Of a DNA stretch of 20,006 bases, positions 12,351-19,924 are shown piece by piece (the first letter of the stretch is position 1; each line of letters begins with the position of its first letter). Source of the DNA: Candidatus Falkowiibacteriota bacterium (GTDB taxonomy: Bacteria > Patescibacteriota > Patescibacteriia > UBA11705 > JACRDX01); NCBI GenBank assembly GCA_016212745.1, contig JACRDX010000049.1:1-20006 (forward strand), read 5' to 3'. Position numbers and translations under genes: made by a program. The notes under the pieces were generated by a model. That model was given only the letters and a program-made list of their open reading frames with translations. It was not told where the DNA came from and did no database searches.

Positions 12351-14063
12351 TTATTCAATTACCCGGAAAACTTCTTCCAAAGACGTGAGCCCTTGGCCAG
12401 CTTTCATTATTCCATCTTGCACCATTGTTGTCATTCCATTTTTTCTGGCAGCTGTGACAATATCCAATTCAGTAGCTTTGCCGTCGTTTATCATTTTTTT
12501 CATTTCGTCTGTCACCACAATTAATTCAAAAATTCCGATTCTGCCTTTATAACCAACATTGTGACATTCAGGACAACCTTTTGGTCCGTAAAAAACCAAA
12601 TTTTCAACTTGCGGTTTGTCAGTATTACTATCTGGAATTTCGCTAATAATGTCCTGAACGCGAGTTAACATCCCTGAATCAATTTTAACTTTCTCCTTAC
12701 ACTTATCGCAAAGTACACGCACCAAACGTTGGGCTATAATTAAATTCAACGCGGGCGCCAGTAAAAATGGTTTAACGTCCATTGACAATAATCTGGGAAC
12801 GGCGCCCGCGGCAGAATTTGTATGAACAGTAGAAAGCAACAAATGTCCGGTTAAACTCGCATTAATCGCAGTTTCAGCCGTTTCCAAATCGCGAATTTCA
12901 CCAATCATAATAATGTCAGGGTCTTGCCGCAAAATTGACCGCAAGCCGCTGGCAAAAGAATAATTTTTTGTCGGATCAACCTGACTTTGGTTAATTCCAG
13001 AAACCTGATACTCAATCGGATCTTCCAACGTAATAATTTTCACTTTTGGTTTGTTCAATTCAAGCAGCACCGCGTAAAGCGTTGTTGTTTTACCAGAGCC
13101 GGTCGGGCCAGTCACCAAAATCATACCATTTGGCCGACCAATCTGCTGATTCAATATTTTAAAATCAAAATCGCGCAAGCCCAACGTTGGAAGTTTAATG
13201 TCAGTTTTACTGGACATCAAAAGCCGCATAACCACGCTCTCGCCAAAATTTGTCGGAATGGTTGAAACGCGCACGTCAATTTCTCCAAACTCTTCGGTTT
13301 TGATGGAAAACTTTCCATCTTGCGGCGCGTCACTTATGTTGATTTTCAATCCAGCCAAAAGTTTTATACGGTCAAGCAGCCGCTTTAACAAGCCAGTGTT
13401 TATTTCCGCAACATCATCCAGCACGCCATCAATTCTGAATCGCACCTGAATTTTCTCTTTGCCAGCTTCAATATGAAAATCAGACGCATTGGCAAAAATC
13501 GCAACAGCAATCAGCAAATCAACCATCTCTGTAATGTTCGCGCCATCTAACAATCCCTGGATATCTGCGAAACTCTTAATGGCCTTGCGAAAATTTTTCA
13601 AAGAGTCCTCTTCAATTTTTAATCCGCGCTCAACTTTTTTAACTTTTGGAATACGGTCGTAAATTTTTATCGCGATTTGCAAACTCTGTTTACTAATCAA
13701 ATAAACGCGAACATTGGCGTGGAATCGCTCGCCAAGTTGATATGCCAGTTCTTTTGTTTTATCATTTTGTTCAACAACTCCAAGCCGTATTTCATCGCCA
13801 ATATTCAAAAAACAAACAGCTGCCAATTCCTCGGCCGTTTCTTTTGGAATGCTCGCGATTGCCTCGTTGTTAATTGGAAACGACGACAAATCAATGTATG
13901 CTAAATCCTGCGCTGCTGCATTTTGCGCCACTATTTTTTCCTCGTCGCTCAACTTTATGTCGCGCAATTTTTCAGAAAGTTTTGCGCCTGCGCCAGCATC
14001 ATCAGCATCAACTGCTTTTGTTGAATTTAATAAATCGCCTAACGATGGATTTTGGGAAGACAT
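12351..14063 (-). CDS. pilB: Type IV pilus assembly / type II secretion ATPase (PilB/GspE family)
   Basis: A 570-residue hexameric ATPase that powers pilus extension or secretion at the inner membrane. An N-terminal GspE/MshE-like domain (about 40-140) precedes the ATPase core. Visible motifs: Walker A GPTGSGKT (319-326), Asp box around EDPIEYQVSGINQSQVDP, Walker B IIMIGEIRD (384-392), His box HLLLSTVHTN (407-416). A tetracysteine zinc site, C452/C455 and C497/C500, marks PilB/GspE and is absent from the retraction ATPase PilT. Length is normal. No other pilus genes are in the window. Type IV pili are common in CPR bacteria, so PilB is the likelier role. It faces its divergent neighbour across a shared promoter region. 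Confidence 0.93.
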   Translation of the reverse strand: MSSQNPSLGDLLNSTKAVDADDAGAGAKLSEKLRDIKLSDEEKIVAQNAAAQDLAYIDLSSFPINNEAIASIPKETAEELAAVCFLNIGDEIRLGVVEQNDKTKELAYQLGERFHANVRVYLISKQSLQIAIKIYDRIPKVKKVERGLKIEEDSLKNFRKAIKSFADIQGLLDGANITEMVDLLIAVAIFANASDFHIEAGKEKIQVRFRIDGVLDDVAEINTGLLKRLLDRIKLLAGLKINISDAPQDGKFSIKTEEFGEIDVRVSTIPTNFGESVVMRLLMSSKTDIKLPTLGLRDFDFKILNQQIGRPNGMILVTGPTGSGKTTTLYAVLLELNKPKVKIITLEDPIEYQVSGINQSQVDPTKNYSFASGLRSILRQDPDIIMIGEIRDLETAETAINASLTGHLLLSTVHTNSAAGAVPRLLSMDVKPFLLAPALNLIIAQRLVRVLCDKCKEKVKIDSGMLTRVQDIISEIPDSNTDKPQVENLVFYGPKGCPECHNVGYKGRIGIFELIVVTDEMKKMINDGKATELDIVTAARKNGMTTMVQDGIMKAGQGLTSLEEVFRVIE

Positions 14064-14076
14064 AGAATAAAGAAAT

Positions 14077-14165
14077 TACTAATTACCAATTTCTAATTTC
14101 CAATGAAATAACAAATGCTAAAATTTTTATTGGACATTAAACATTTCATTGGGTATTGGGTATTA
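14077..14165 (-). repeat. AT-rich leader repeat upstream of pilB
   Basis: Read on the minus strand: ACCCAATACCCAATG, then ATTTCATTGGAAATTAG and AAATTGGTAATTAG units. It is related in style but not in sequence to copies a-d. CATTTCATTGGGTATTGGG (+ strand) and ATTGGAAATTAG are internally repeated. Confidence 0.5.
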
Positions 14166-14168
14166 GAT

Positions 14169-14198
14169 ATTATACATTATGCAAGCCCCTTTTGACAA
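14169..14198 (-). promoter_or_regulatory. Promoter of pilB
   Basis: Minus strand TTGTCA (14198-14193, 5/6), 18-base spacer, perfect TATAAT (14174-14169). The leader of about 100 bases consists of the AT-rich repeat. Confidence 0.6.
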
Positions 14199-14223
14199 TC
14201 TTTTATCTTGTGTTATTTATGAT
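14192..14223 (+). promoter_or_regulatory. Candidate divergent promoter for the coiled-coil membrane protein
   Basis: A perfect TTGACA (14192-14197) overlaps the pilB -35 on the other strand. The best -10, TATGAT (14218-14223, 5/6), is 20 bases away, longer than ideal, so the exact -10 is uncertain. Confidence 0.35.
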
Positions 14224-14263
14224 TGCGTTATTTAAACGAATAGTTTAAAATAAACTTGATTGA

Positions 14264-14352
14264 AATTTCAAAATTCAAAGTATAAATGTCAAATCAATGT
14301 CAAAATTCAAAATCCAAATTATTTGAAATTTGATATTTGATATTTGAAATTT
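14264..14352 (+). repeat. AT-rich leader repeat, copy d
   Basis: TTTCAAAATTCAAAG, TGTCAAAATTCAAAATCC and several GATATTTGAAATT units that can pair with one another, ending just before the ATG at 14362. Confidence 0.6.
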
Positions 14353-14361
14353 TTTAAACGT

Positions 14362-15237
14362 ATGGCCACAAAGAAAACTCTGGCTGCCAGCTCCGTGGGA
14401 GGGACGAGCATGACGCCAAACAAATCAACAAACAAAAGCGACAAAGAATCTGACAACGTGTATTTTTCTTTAGCAGTTGTGGTAATTGTAATTTTGGTGG
14501 TAATCGGTATAATTTTCGGCTACACCAAAGACAAAATCAACAAACTAAATGAGGCGCAAGAACAATCCGAAGCATTGGCAACGCAGTTGCAAGACGTGAC
14601 TAAAAAAATAGCGTCATTGCAGGACAAAACTAATACGCTGGAAATCATAAACAAAGAAAATCAAGCATTGGTTGTTGATATGCTGGAAAAGGAAAGAAAA
14701 ATTCCTGACAACGTTGATACAACCAACTGGACAGTTTACAAAGACGAAGATAGCGCGTTCCAAATAAAACTTCCAACAACTTGGGAAAAAGCAAAGCCGC
14801 TTATTGTGAATGACCAAAAATCAGCGACAACACAGCCAACTGACAAAACAACAATAGAAAAAGAAACGGCCAATCCTGTTACCAAAGCTGTTGTTTATTT
14901 TCAGCCAAAAGCAATGCCGGATTTTAGTCAGGCAGTTTCCATTGAAGAGGATTATTTAGATTTTGCCGCGCTAACAATGAAAGAAAAATACGACATTTTT
15001 AAAGACCTCAAATTAATTGACGAATTTAATTTTGTTAATGGCACTGGCTTGTATTTTCTAAATTTAAATGACGCAGGCGAGCAAATCCCGACCGTTCTGC
15101 TGCTCACAAAAAAACATATCTTTCGCATGAGTTTTAACGCGATTGACAAACAAGCTCCTGGATATTTAACATACAGAAGCTACTTTGAAAAAATTGCCTC
15201 AACCTTTACGACCGTTGTAGAGGCGGCCAAAAAATAA
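14362..15237 (+). CDS. Membrane-anchored coiled-coil protein with a C-terminal extracytoplasmic domain
   Basis: About 291 residues from the ATG at 14362. It has a short basic and Ser/Thr-rich cytoplasmic head, one transmembrane helix (YFSLAVVVIVILVVIGIIF), a coiled coil (DKINKLNEAQEQSEAL to KENQALVVDMLEKE), a linker rich in Thr/Asp/Lys, then a compact domain starting WTVYKDEDSAFQIKLPTTW. Such W/Y-x-F-x-I-x-x-P-x-x-W starts resemble small PsbP-like or DUF domains in CPR exported proteins; no catalytic motif is seen. A second start, the ATG at 14410, has a strong GGAGGG (14398-14403) with 6-base spacing and keeps the whole helix, so it may be the true one. The upstream TTG is rejected because it lies in a repeat. 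Function unknown; ychF follows 4 bases later. Confidence 0.8.
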   Translation: MATKKTLAASSVGGTSMTPNKSTNKSDKESDNVYFSLAVVVIVILVVIGIIFGYTKDKINKLNEAQEQSEALATQLQDVTKKIASLQDKTNTLEIINKENQALVVDMLEKERKIPDNVDTTNWTVYKDEDSAFQIKLPTTWEKAKPLIVNDQKSATTQPTDKTTIEKETANPVTKAVVYFQPKAMPDFSQAVSIEEDYLDFAALTMKEKYDIFKDLKLIDEFNFVNGTGLYFLNLNDAGEQIPTVLLLTKKHIFRMSFNAIDKQAPGYLTYRSYFEKIASTFTTVVEAAKK

Positions 15238-15241
15238 TACT

Positions 15242-16336
15242 GTGTCTGTTTCTATCGGAATAGTTGGTTTGCCGAACGTAGGCAAATCAACTTTATTTAA
15301 GGCGCTCACAAAAAGGCAAGTTGATATTGCCAATTATCCTTTTTGCACAATCGCGCCAAACAAGGGGATCGTTGAAGTGCCGGACGAACGGCTAAAAAAA
15401 TTGGCAAATTTTTATAATTCCCAAAAAACCGTGGCGACCGTTATTGAATTTTGGGATGTCGCTGGCTTGGTCCGCGGCGCGCACAAAGGCGAAGGACTTG
15501 GCAACCAGTTTTTGTCGCATATTCGCGAAGTTGACGCGATTTGTCAGGTGATCAGATATTTTCAAGACGAAAACATTATCCACGTCAGCGCTAAAGTTGA
15601 CCCGGCTGAAGACATAGAAACAATAAACATTGAGCTAGCGCTGGCAGACCTTGAAATTGTCAAAAAACATCTGGAAAAATTGCGCGCAAAATTAAAAGGC
15701 GCGAAAACGCAGGAGCAAAAAGAAACTCAAAAAATTATTGACTTGTTAGAAAATAAAATTATGCCAGCGCTTGAGAACGGCAAACTTCTGCAAAAAGTTG
15801 GGCTGGACAACGAAGAGTTAGAGTCAATAAAATATCTGAACTTGCTGACAGCAAAACCAATGTTTTATGTTTTGAATGTTGATGAAAATTCTCTGACGCA
15901 AAACATTGACTTACAAAAAATCGGGTTGAAAAACGAAATCGTTGTGCCAATATGCGCGCGACTTGAAGCTGACCTCGCTGATTTGCCAGAAGAAGAAATC
16001 AAAGAATATTTAAAAACAATGAATCTGCAACATACTGGTTTGGACAATATAATTTTAAAAGCGTACAAACTGCTGAATTTGATTACGTTTCTTACCGCTG
16101 GTCCCAAAGAATCGCGCGCGTGGACAATCACAAAAGGGTCCGCGGCGCCTGAAGCGGCCGGCAAAATTCACACTGATTTCCAGCGTGGATTTATCGCAGC
16201 AGATGTAATCAATTGGAAAACACTGCTTGACGCTGGAAGCGAGCCGGCCGCCAAAGAAAAAGGTTTAATAAAACTTTGCGGAAAAGATTATATTGTTCAG
16301 GACGGAGATGTGTGTGTGTTTAAATTCAACGTGTAA
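15242..16336 (+). CDS. ychF: YchF/OLA1-family ATPase
   Basis: A 364-residue P-loop protein of the Obg-related YchF family, which prefers ATP to GTP, associates with ribosomes and influences stress responses. It shows G1 GLPNVGKST (9-17), the switch region NYPFCTIAPNKG (31-42), G3 DVAGLVRGAHKGEGLGNQF (72-90), and NVDE where classic GTPases have NKxD, the change behind ATP preference. The C-terminal TGS domain holds the family segment FQRGFIAADVINW. Length matches the family (about 363). It begins with GTG, 4 bases after the previous stop, so it is probably translated from the same transcript. A terminator follows. Confidence 0.97.
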   Translation: MSVSIGIVGLPNVGKSTLFKALTKRQVDIANYPFCTIAPNKGIVEVPDERLKKLANFYNSQKTVATVIEFWDVAGLVRGAHKGEGLGNQFLSHIREVDAICQVIRYFQDENIIHVSAKVDPAEDIETINIELALADLEIVKKHLEKLRAKLKGAKTQEQKETQKIIDLLENKIMPALENGKLLQKVGLDNEELESIKYLNLLTAKPMFYVLNVDENSLTQNIDLQKIGLKNEIVVPICARLEADLADLPEEEIKEYLKTMNLQHTGLDNIILKAYKLLNLITFLTAGPKESRAWTITKGSAAPEAAGKIHTDFQRGFIAADVINWKTLLDAGSEPAAKEKGLIKLCGKDYIVQDGDVCVFKFNV

Positions 16337-16351
16337 TTTTTTTGATTAACA

Positions 16352-16385
16352 AAAAAGCACCAAACATAATACCAAGGTGCTTTTT
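16352..16385. terminator. Bidirectional intrinsic terminator between ychF and speD
   Basis: AAAAAGCACC (16352-16361) and GGTGCTTTTT (16376-16385) form a 10-bp stem with a 14-base loop. A and T runs on both sides suit both convergent genes. Confidence 0.7.
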
Positions 16386-16388
16386 ACA

Positions 16389-16787
16389 TTATCCAAGAAT
16401 TACTGACCGACGACTTATATCAACTTTTTCTGGCTGCAATTTGTCCTGCATATATTGCAACGCTTTTTCACCATCATTTTCGCCGCGGCAGCTATGCAAG
16501 TAGAAAAACAAAGTTCCATGTTCTGGGTAAGTATGAATGCCAGCATGCGATTCTGACAAAATTATCAAAGACGAATAACCGTGTGGCTGAAAATCATGCT
16601 TAGTAAATTCAAGCATTGTAAAATTATCCGCAGTTAATGCTTCTCTGAAAATTTTTTCAAGTTGTTTGTTGTCGCACAATAAAGTTTTATCAACGCCGAG
16701 CATTACGCAAGAAATTTCGCTACCGGCTTTTGGAGAAATGTACATAGGCCGTCGCGCGCAAAAGCGCAAACTATTTGATGACGCCAT
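16389..16787 (-). CDS. speD: Pyruvoyl-dependent AdoMet decarboxylase homologue (SpeD class 1b)
   Basis: A 132-residue proenzyme of the S-adenosylmethionine decarboxylase family, which normally makes decarboxylated AdoMet for spermidine. It should self-cleave between E79 and S80 in SESHAGIHTYPE to give the pyruvoyl group; H85 and C100 occupy the positions of the Thermotoga maritima processing and proton-donor residues (same spacing from the cleavage serine). The start at 16787 is 38 bases after groEL. A longer ORF running into groEL is rejected because its first 33 residues overlap the groEL end and lack conservation. A later ATG (residue 15, MYISPKAG) is also possible. No speE is nearby, and homologues with other substrates (arginine, ornithine) are known, so the substrate is open. 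Confidence 0.88.
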   Translation of the reverse strand: MASSNSLRFCARRPMYISPKAGSEISCVMLGVDKTLLCDNKQLEKIFREALTADNFTMLEFTKHDFQPHGYSSLIILSESHAGIHTYPEHGTLFFYLHSCRGENDGEKALQYMQDKLQPEKVDISRRSVILG

Positions 16788-16825
16788 TATAGAAAATAGA
16801 AAATAAAAATACAATATCCACAGCC

Positions 16826-18478
16826 CTACATCATGCTGTCCATACCCGGATATCCAGCTCCAGCGCCATGTCCAGCATAATTGCATTTTTCGTCTTTTGG
16901 TTCGTCTATCACGACAGCTTCGGTTGTCAACAACATGCCTGCGATTGACACCGCATTCTGCAACGCAGAGCGCGTCACTTTTGTCGGGTCAATAATTCCA
17001 GCAACAACCAAATCTTCAAAACAATCCTTTGCCGCGTTATAACCAAAATTGCCCCCGCCGTTGGCAGGGCGTTTAATTTCTTCCAAAATCACGTCTCCAT
17101 TTTTTCCTGCGTTTTCCGCAATCAATTTGGTTGGCATTTCTAATGCTTTGCGCAAATTTTCCAATCCAATTTTTTCATCTTCCGCGACTTGAACTCGCTC
17201 CAAAACCGCCCGAGCGCGCAACAACGCGACGCCGCCGCCCGGCACAATTCCCTCTTCAACCGCGGCCTTGGTCGCGTTAATCGCGTCTTCAACGCGAAGT
17301 TTAATTTCTTTCATTTCGGTCTCTGTCGGCGCGCCAACTTTTACAACAGCGACTCCGCCAGCCAATTTTGCAAAGCGCTCATGCAATTTTTCTTTATCAA
17401 AATCAGAAGTTGATTGTTCAATTTCTTTGCGGAGTTGGCTGACGCGGCCATCAATTTCCGCCTTGTGGCCACGACCTTCAATTATTGTTGTAAAATCTTT
17501 GGTGGCGACAACTTTATGGCCGCGGCCAAGCGCTTCAATTTCAACGCTGTCCAATTTTAACCCGACTTCGTCGCTGATAACTTTTCCGCCGGTTAAAACA
17601 GCAATATCTTGCAACATTTCTTTTCGTCTATCGCCAAACCCAGGAGCTTTTATTGCCAAAACATTAAACACGCCGCGCAACTTATTCAAAACCAAAGTTG
17701 TCAATGCCTCGCCATCAACATCTTCCGCAATAATCACCAATTCTTTTTTACCGGTTTGCATCAATTTTTCAAGCAATGGCACAATGTCGTGAATACTGGA
17801 AATCTTTTTGTCAGTCAGCAAAATGAGCGCGTCATTGTATTCAGCTTCCATACGGTCAGTGTTTGTCACCATGTAGTGCGAAACATAGCCCTTGTCAAAA
17901 CGCATGCCCTTCACCACTTCCTTGGAAATTCCAAATCCCTGCGACTCTTCAACAGTAATCACGCCCTCTTTGCCAACATCTTCCATTGCCTCGGCAATAA
18001 TTTTGCCAAGCTCTGGGTCATTCGCGGCAATTGACGCGACTTGCGTAATTTCCTCTTTGCTGGAAATTGGCTTTGAAATGTTTGTGCGCAATTCTTCAAT
18101 AATCGCGTTCACGCCTTTGTCCATTCCTTTTTTGATTGCCAAAGCTGACGCGCCAGCAGCAATATTTTTAATTCCTTCGCTGAAAATCGCTTGCGTCAAA
18201 ACCGCTGCGGTTGTTGTTCCATCGCCAGCAATGTCATTGGTTTTACTGGCAACTTCTTTGACCAAAGACGCGCCAATATTTTCCAAATGATCTTTCAAAT
18301 CAATTTCTTTGGCAATTGTGACACCATCATTGCAAATTTGCGGCGAACCATAGCTCTTATCCAAAACAACGTTTTTGCCTTTTGGGCCGAGCGTCACTTT
18401 TACAGCATTGACCAATTTATCAACGCCACGTTTTATTCCTTGCCTTGCCTGATCATTAAAAATAATTTGTTTAGACAT
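16826..18478 (-). CDS. groEL: Chaperonin GroEL (60 kDa)
   Basis: A 550-residue group I chaperonin that folds proteins inside a double-ring cavity closed by GroES. Nucleotide-binding motifs are intact: TLGPKGKNVVLDKSYG, GDGTTTAAVL with its catalytic aspartate, and the C-terminal EDAINATKAAVEEGIVPGGG. The apical substrate-binding domain (about 190-370) is full length. The usual GGM-rich tail is reduced to a short GAGAGYPGMDSMM. It follows groES after about 127 bases that contain a repeat element, and no SD precedes its ATG. speD follows 38 bases downstream. Not all CPR genomes keep groESL, so its presence is a useful lineage clue. Confidence 0.98.
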   Translation of the reverse strand: MSKQIIFNDQARQGIKRGVDKLVNAVKVTLGPKGKNVVLDKSYGSPQICNDGVTIAKEIDLKDHLENIGASLVKEVASKTNDIAGDGTTTAAVLTQAIFSEGIKNIAAGASALAIKKGMDKGVNAIIEELRTNISKPISSKEEITQVASIAANDPELGKIIAEAMEDVGKEGVITVEESQGFGISKEVVKGMRFDKGYVSHYMVTNTDRMEAEYNDALILLTDKKISSIHDIVPLLEKLMQTGKKELVIIAEDVDGEALTTLVLNKLRGVFNVLAIKAPGFGDRRKEMLQDIAVLTGGKVISDEVGLKLDSVEIEALGRGHKVVATKDFTTIIEGRGHKAEIDGRVSQLRKEIEQSTSDFDKEKLHERFAKLAGGVAVVKVGAPTETEMKEIKLRVEDAINATKAAVEEGIVPGGGVALLRARAVLERVQVAEDEKIGLENLRKALEMPTKLIAENAGKNGDVILEEIKRPANGGGNFGYNAAKDCFEDLVVAGIIDPTKVTRSALQNAVSIAGMLLTTEAVVIDEPKDEKCNYAGHGAGAGYPGMDSMM

Positions 18479-18502
18479 AATCTTCGTTGGTTAACGGTGA
18501 AC

Positions 18503-18559
18503 GGTTTTGAAGCTCGTATCGTTAGCCGTTAAACGTTTAACGATACAAGTATCGATACC
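18503..18559. repeat. 19-bp-arm hairpin element, copy B (between groES and groEL)
   Basis: Arms 18503-18521 (GGTTTTGAAGCTCGTATCG) and 18541-18559 (CGATACAAGTATCGATACC) enclose only 19 bases, which contain TTAGCCGTTAAACG. It lies inside the groES-groEL transcript and would form a hairpin in the mRNA. Confidence 0.75.
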
Positions 18560-18605
18560 CCAACCGATAGCCGATTAAACTTTAGTATTTCGGATTTCGT
18601 ATTTA

Positions 18606-18887
18606 TTAAATTATTGCGTAAATATCTGACTCGGTCAGAATATAATAAGTTTGGTCATCAATTTTCACTTCGTTCGGTCCGTATTTTGAAAATAAAACTT
18701 TGTCACCCACTTTAATTTCCATTGCGGCACGGCTTCCATTTTCTAAAAGCTTGCCTGAACCCACAGCAACCACTTCGCCTTTTTGCGGTTTTTCTTTTGC
18801 TGAATCAGGGAGAACAATCCCAGCTTTAGTTTTTGATTCTTCTTCAAGCGGTTTTACGACCACGTGGTCAGATAATGGTTTTAACAT
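18606..18887 (-). CDS. groES: Co-chaperonin GroES (10 kDa)
   Basis: A 93-residue heptameric lid of the GroEL cavity. The mobile loop (about 17-32, ESKTKAGIVLPDSAKEK) carries the GIVLP motif that docks on GroEL. The core contains GEVVAVGSGK and VGDKVLFSKYGPNEVKIDD, ending YYILTESDIYAII. Length is typical. It is first in the groES-groEL unit, with a good sigma-70 promoter 24 bases upstream of the ATG and no SD. Confidence 0.97.
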   Translation of the reverse strand: MLKPLSDHVVVKPLEEESKTKAGIVLPDSAKEKPQKGEVVAVGSGKLLENGSRAAMEIKVGDKVLFSKYGPNEVKIDDQTYYILTESDIYAII

Positions 18888-18910
18888 AATTTTTATGGTT
18901 AATTCTATGT

Positions 18911-18940
18911 ATCTTAGCGCGAACTTTTTAATGTTGTCAA
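18911..18940 (-). promoter_or_regulatory. Promoter of groES-groEL
   Basis: Minus strand perfect TTGACA (18940-18935), 18 bases, TAAGAT (18916-18911, 4/6). No CIRCE element (TTAGCACTC-N9-GAGTGCTAA) is seen, so HrcA control is not indicated. Confidence 0.6.
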
Positions 18941-18955
18941 CACTAACTCGGAAAA

Positions 18956-19044
18956 GGCTTCGAAGCTCGTTTCGTTAGACGGTTTTCGTTTGTCGTAAAA
19001 AATCCGAATGCCGTTTAACGTTACCCGATACGGGCATCGATACC
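18956..19044. repeat. 19-bp-arm hairpin element, copy C (upstream of groES)
   Basis: Arms 18956-18974 (GGCTTCGAAGCTCGTTTCG) and 19026-19044 (CGATACGGGCATCGATACC) around 51 bases, the same spacing as copy A. Most of the inner sequence is also shared, including CGTAAAAAAT. It separates the groES promoter from the divergent Cys-motif genes. Confidence 0.8.
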
Positions 19045-19078
19045 GCAACCGACATCCGATTTATATCAGCCTACTATG

Positions 19079-19107
19079 TTGACAAAAACAAAAAGGATTG
19101 GTAAGCT
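19079..19107 (+). promoter_or_regulatory. Promoter of the Cys-motif gene pair
   Basis: A perfect TTGACA (19079-19084), 17 bases, then TGG-TAAGCT (-10 at 19102-19107, extended, 3/6). The leader would be about 55 bases. Confidence 0.5.
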
Positions 19108-19169
19108 GGATTGTCAGTTAAAAAACTGTGCAAACGAACCTTAAAAACCCGTTGAATAAGGAGATTGCA

Positions 19170-19499
19170 ATGAACAACCCAGACGCAAAGAAAGTGGAAG
19201 CGTTTCAGTGCCCGCTTTGCGGGGCGCTGTATCTGGAAAAGGAACTTGCGGATTCGTGCGCTGACCAGTGCCAGCGCATTCTCGCAACCGCGCGATTTAA
19301 AGTCGGCGACGAAATTGCTCTGTCGCGCGATGGAGACGTTCGCGAGTTCACGGTCATTGGGGTGCGCGTGCGCAGGGGCGCGCCAAGCATCGTACACGTT
19401 GCATTTGAGTGTGTGAATGGTGAAGGACGCACGCTGGTATTTCCGTCATCCATTGTTATGAGCAGGCGCGCAAAGGTCACGCTGCCAGCGCAAAGTTAA
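19170..19499 (+). CDS. Small Cys-motif (putative zinc) protein, first of a tandem pair
   Basis: A 109-residue protein of unknown function. CPLC at 14-17 and C30 and C34 make a plausible four-cysteine zinc site. It is followed by ARFKVGDEIAL (41-51), a KOW/SH3-like beta start, and a basic beta-rich segment (VIGVRVRRG). The start at 19170 is chosen for its AAGGAG (19158-19163, 6-base spacing); an upstream ATG at 19128 lacks one. Codons are more G+C-rich than most neighbours. The downstream gene is a paralogue: Cys 14, 17 and 34 and the A-x-F-x-VGD motif at 41-47 fall at identical positions. A zinc-binding nucleic-acid or ribosome-associated protein is possible but not shown. Confidence 0.8.
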   Translation: MNNPDAKKVEAFQCPLCGALYLEKELADSCADQCQRILATARFKVGDEIALSRDGDVREFTVIGVRVRRGAPSIVHVAFECVNGEGRTLVFPSSIVMSRRAKVTLPAQS

Positions 19500-19520
19500 T
19501 CATTGACAAGGAGGATGAAC

Positions 19521-19862
19521 ATGGAAAAAAAGGAGCTGCTTCGGATTAATGTTTTCCTTTGCCCATATTGTTACACCCAAGCAGACAACGAAGCCGCTGC
19601 GAAAAAATACCGAGACGAATGTTTTGAAGTACTGTCCCATGCGAAATTCAACGTCGGTGATTCCGTTGATTTTTCTTCAAATGCTCCGCGAACCGATGCT
19701 TGGAGAGCAATGTATCGGGATGGTGGAATGAAAGTGATTGCTGTGTCGGTAAACCCCGCGAGAAGACAGGAGCTTTTGTATTTGTGCCAGTATGGCGCTG
19801 GATGGCAAACGCGTTTTATTGAGGAGTGGCTTTGTGCCGCTGCCTCGCTGAAAACCGAATAG
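19521..19862 (+). CDS. Small Cys-motif protein, second of a tandem pair
   Basis: A 113-residue protein paralogous to the previous gene. CPYC is at 14-17, C34 is kept, but position 30 is tyrosine, so the four-cysteine site is incomplete. AKFNVGDSVDF (41-51) matches the beta start of its neighbour without a gap. The C-terminal half diverges and is richer in Trp and Cys (LYLCQYGAGW, EEWLC). The ATG at 19521 is chosen for its AAGGAGG (19508-19514) at 6 bases; an in-frame ATG at 19515 is too close. It starts 21 bases after the first gene stop, so they form one operon closed by an intrinsic terminator. Function unknown. Confidence 0.78.
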   Translation: MEKKELLRINVFLCPYCYTQADNEAAAKKYRDECFEVLSHAKFNVGDSVDFSSNAPRTDAWRAMYRDGGMKVIAVSVNPARRQELLYLCQYGAGWQTRFIEEWLCAAASLKTE

Positions 19863-19874
19863 AAATAGCACACA

Positions 19875-19911
19875 CGCCCCTCCACCAAAACTTGGTAGGG
19901 GCGATTTTTTT
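19875..19911 (+). terminator. Intrinsic terminator of the Cys-motif operon
   Basis: CGCCCCT and ACCAA on the left (separated by a CC bulge) pair with TTGGT-AGGGGCG on the right, loop AAC, then A and seven T. It begins 12 bases after the stop. Confidence 0.8.
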
Positions 19912-19924
19912 ACAACGAAGCTTT

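Noticed and set aside
16788..16886. N-terminal extension of the SpeD ORF into groEL
   Set aside because: It overlaps the groEL 3' end and gives an unconserved Trp/Tyr-rich stretch; the ATG at 16787 restores family alignment.
17268..17792. Long + strand open frame within groEL
   Set aside because: Antisense shadow of a clearly conserved chaperonin; low-complexity Ser/Thr/Pro translation with no domain.
18888..18960. CIRCE-like TTAG...CTAA pair upstream of groES
   Set aside because: Only the outer TTAG/CTAA match; the 9-bp arms and 9-base spacing of CIRCE are absent.
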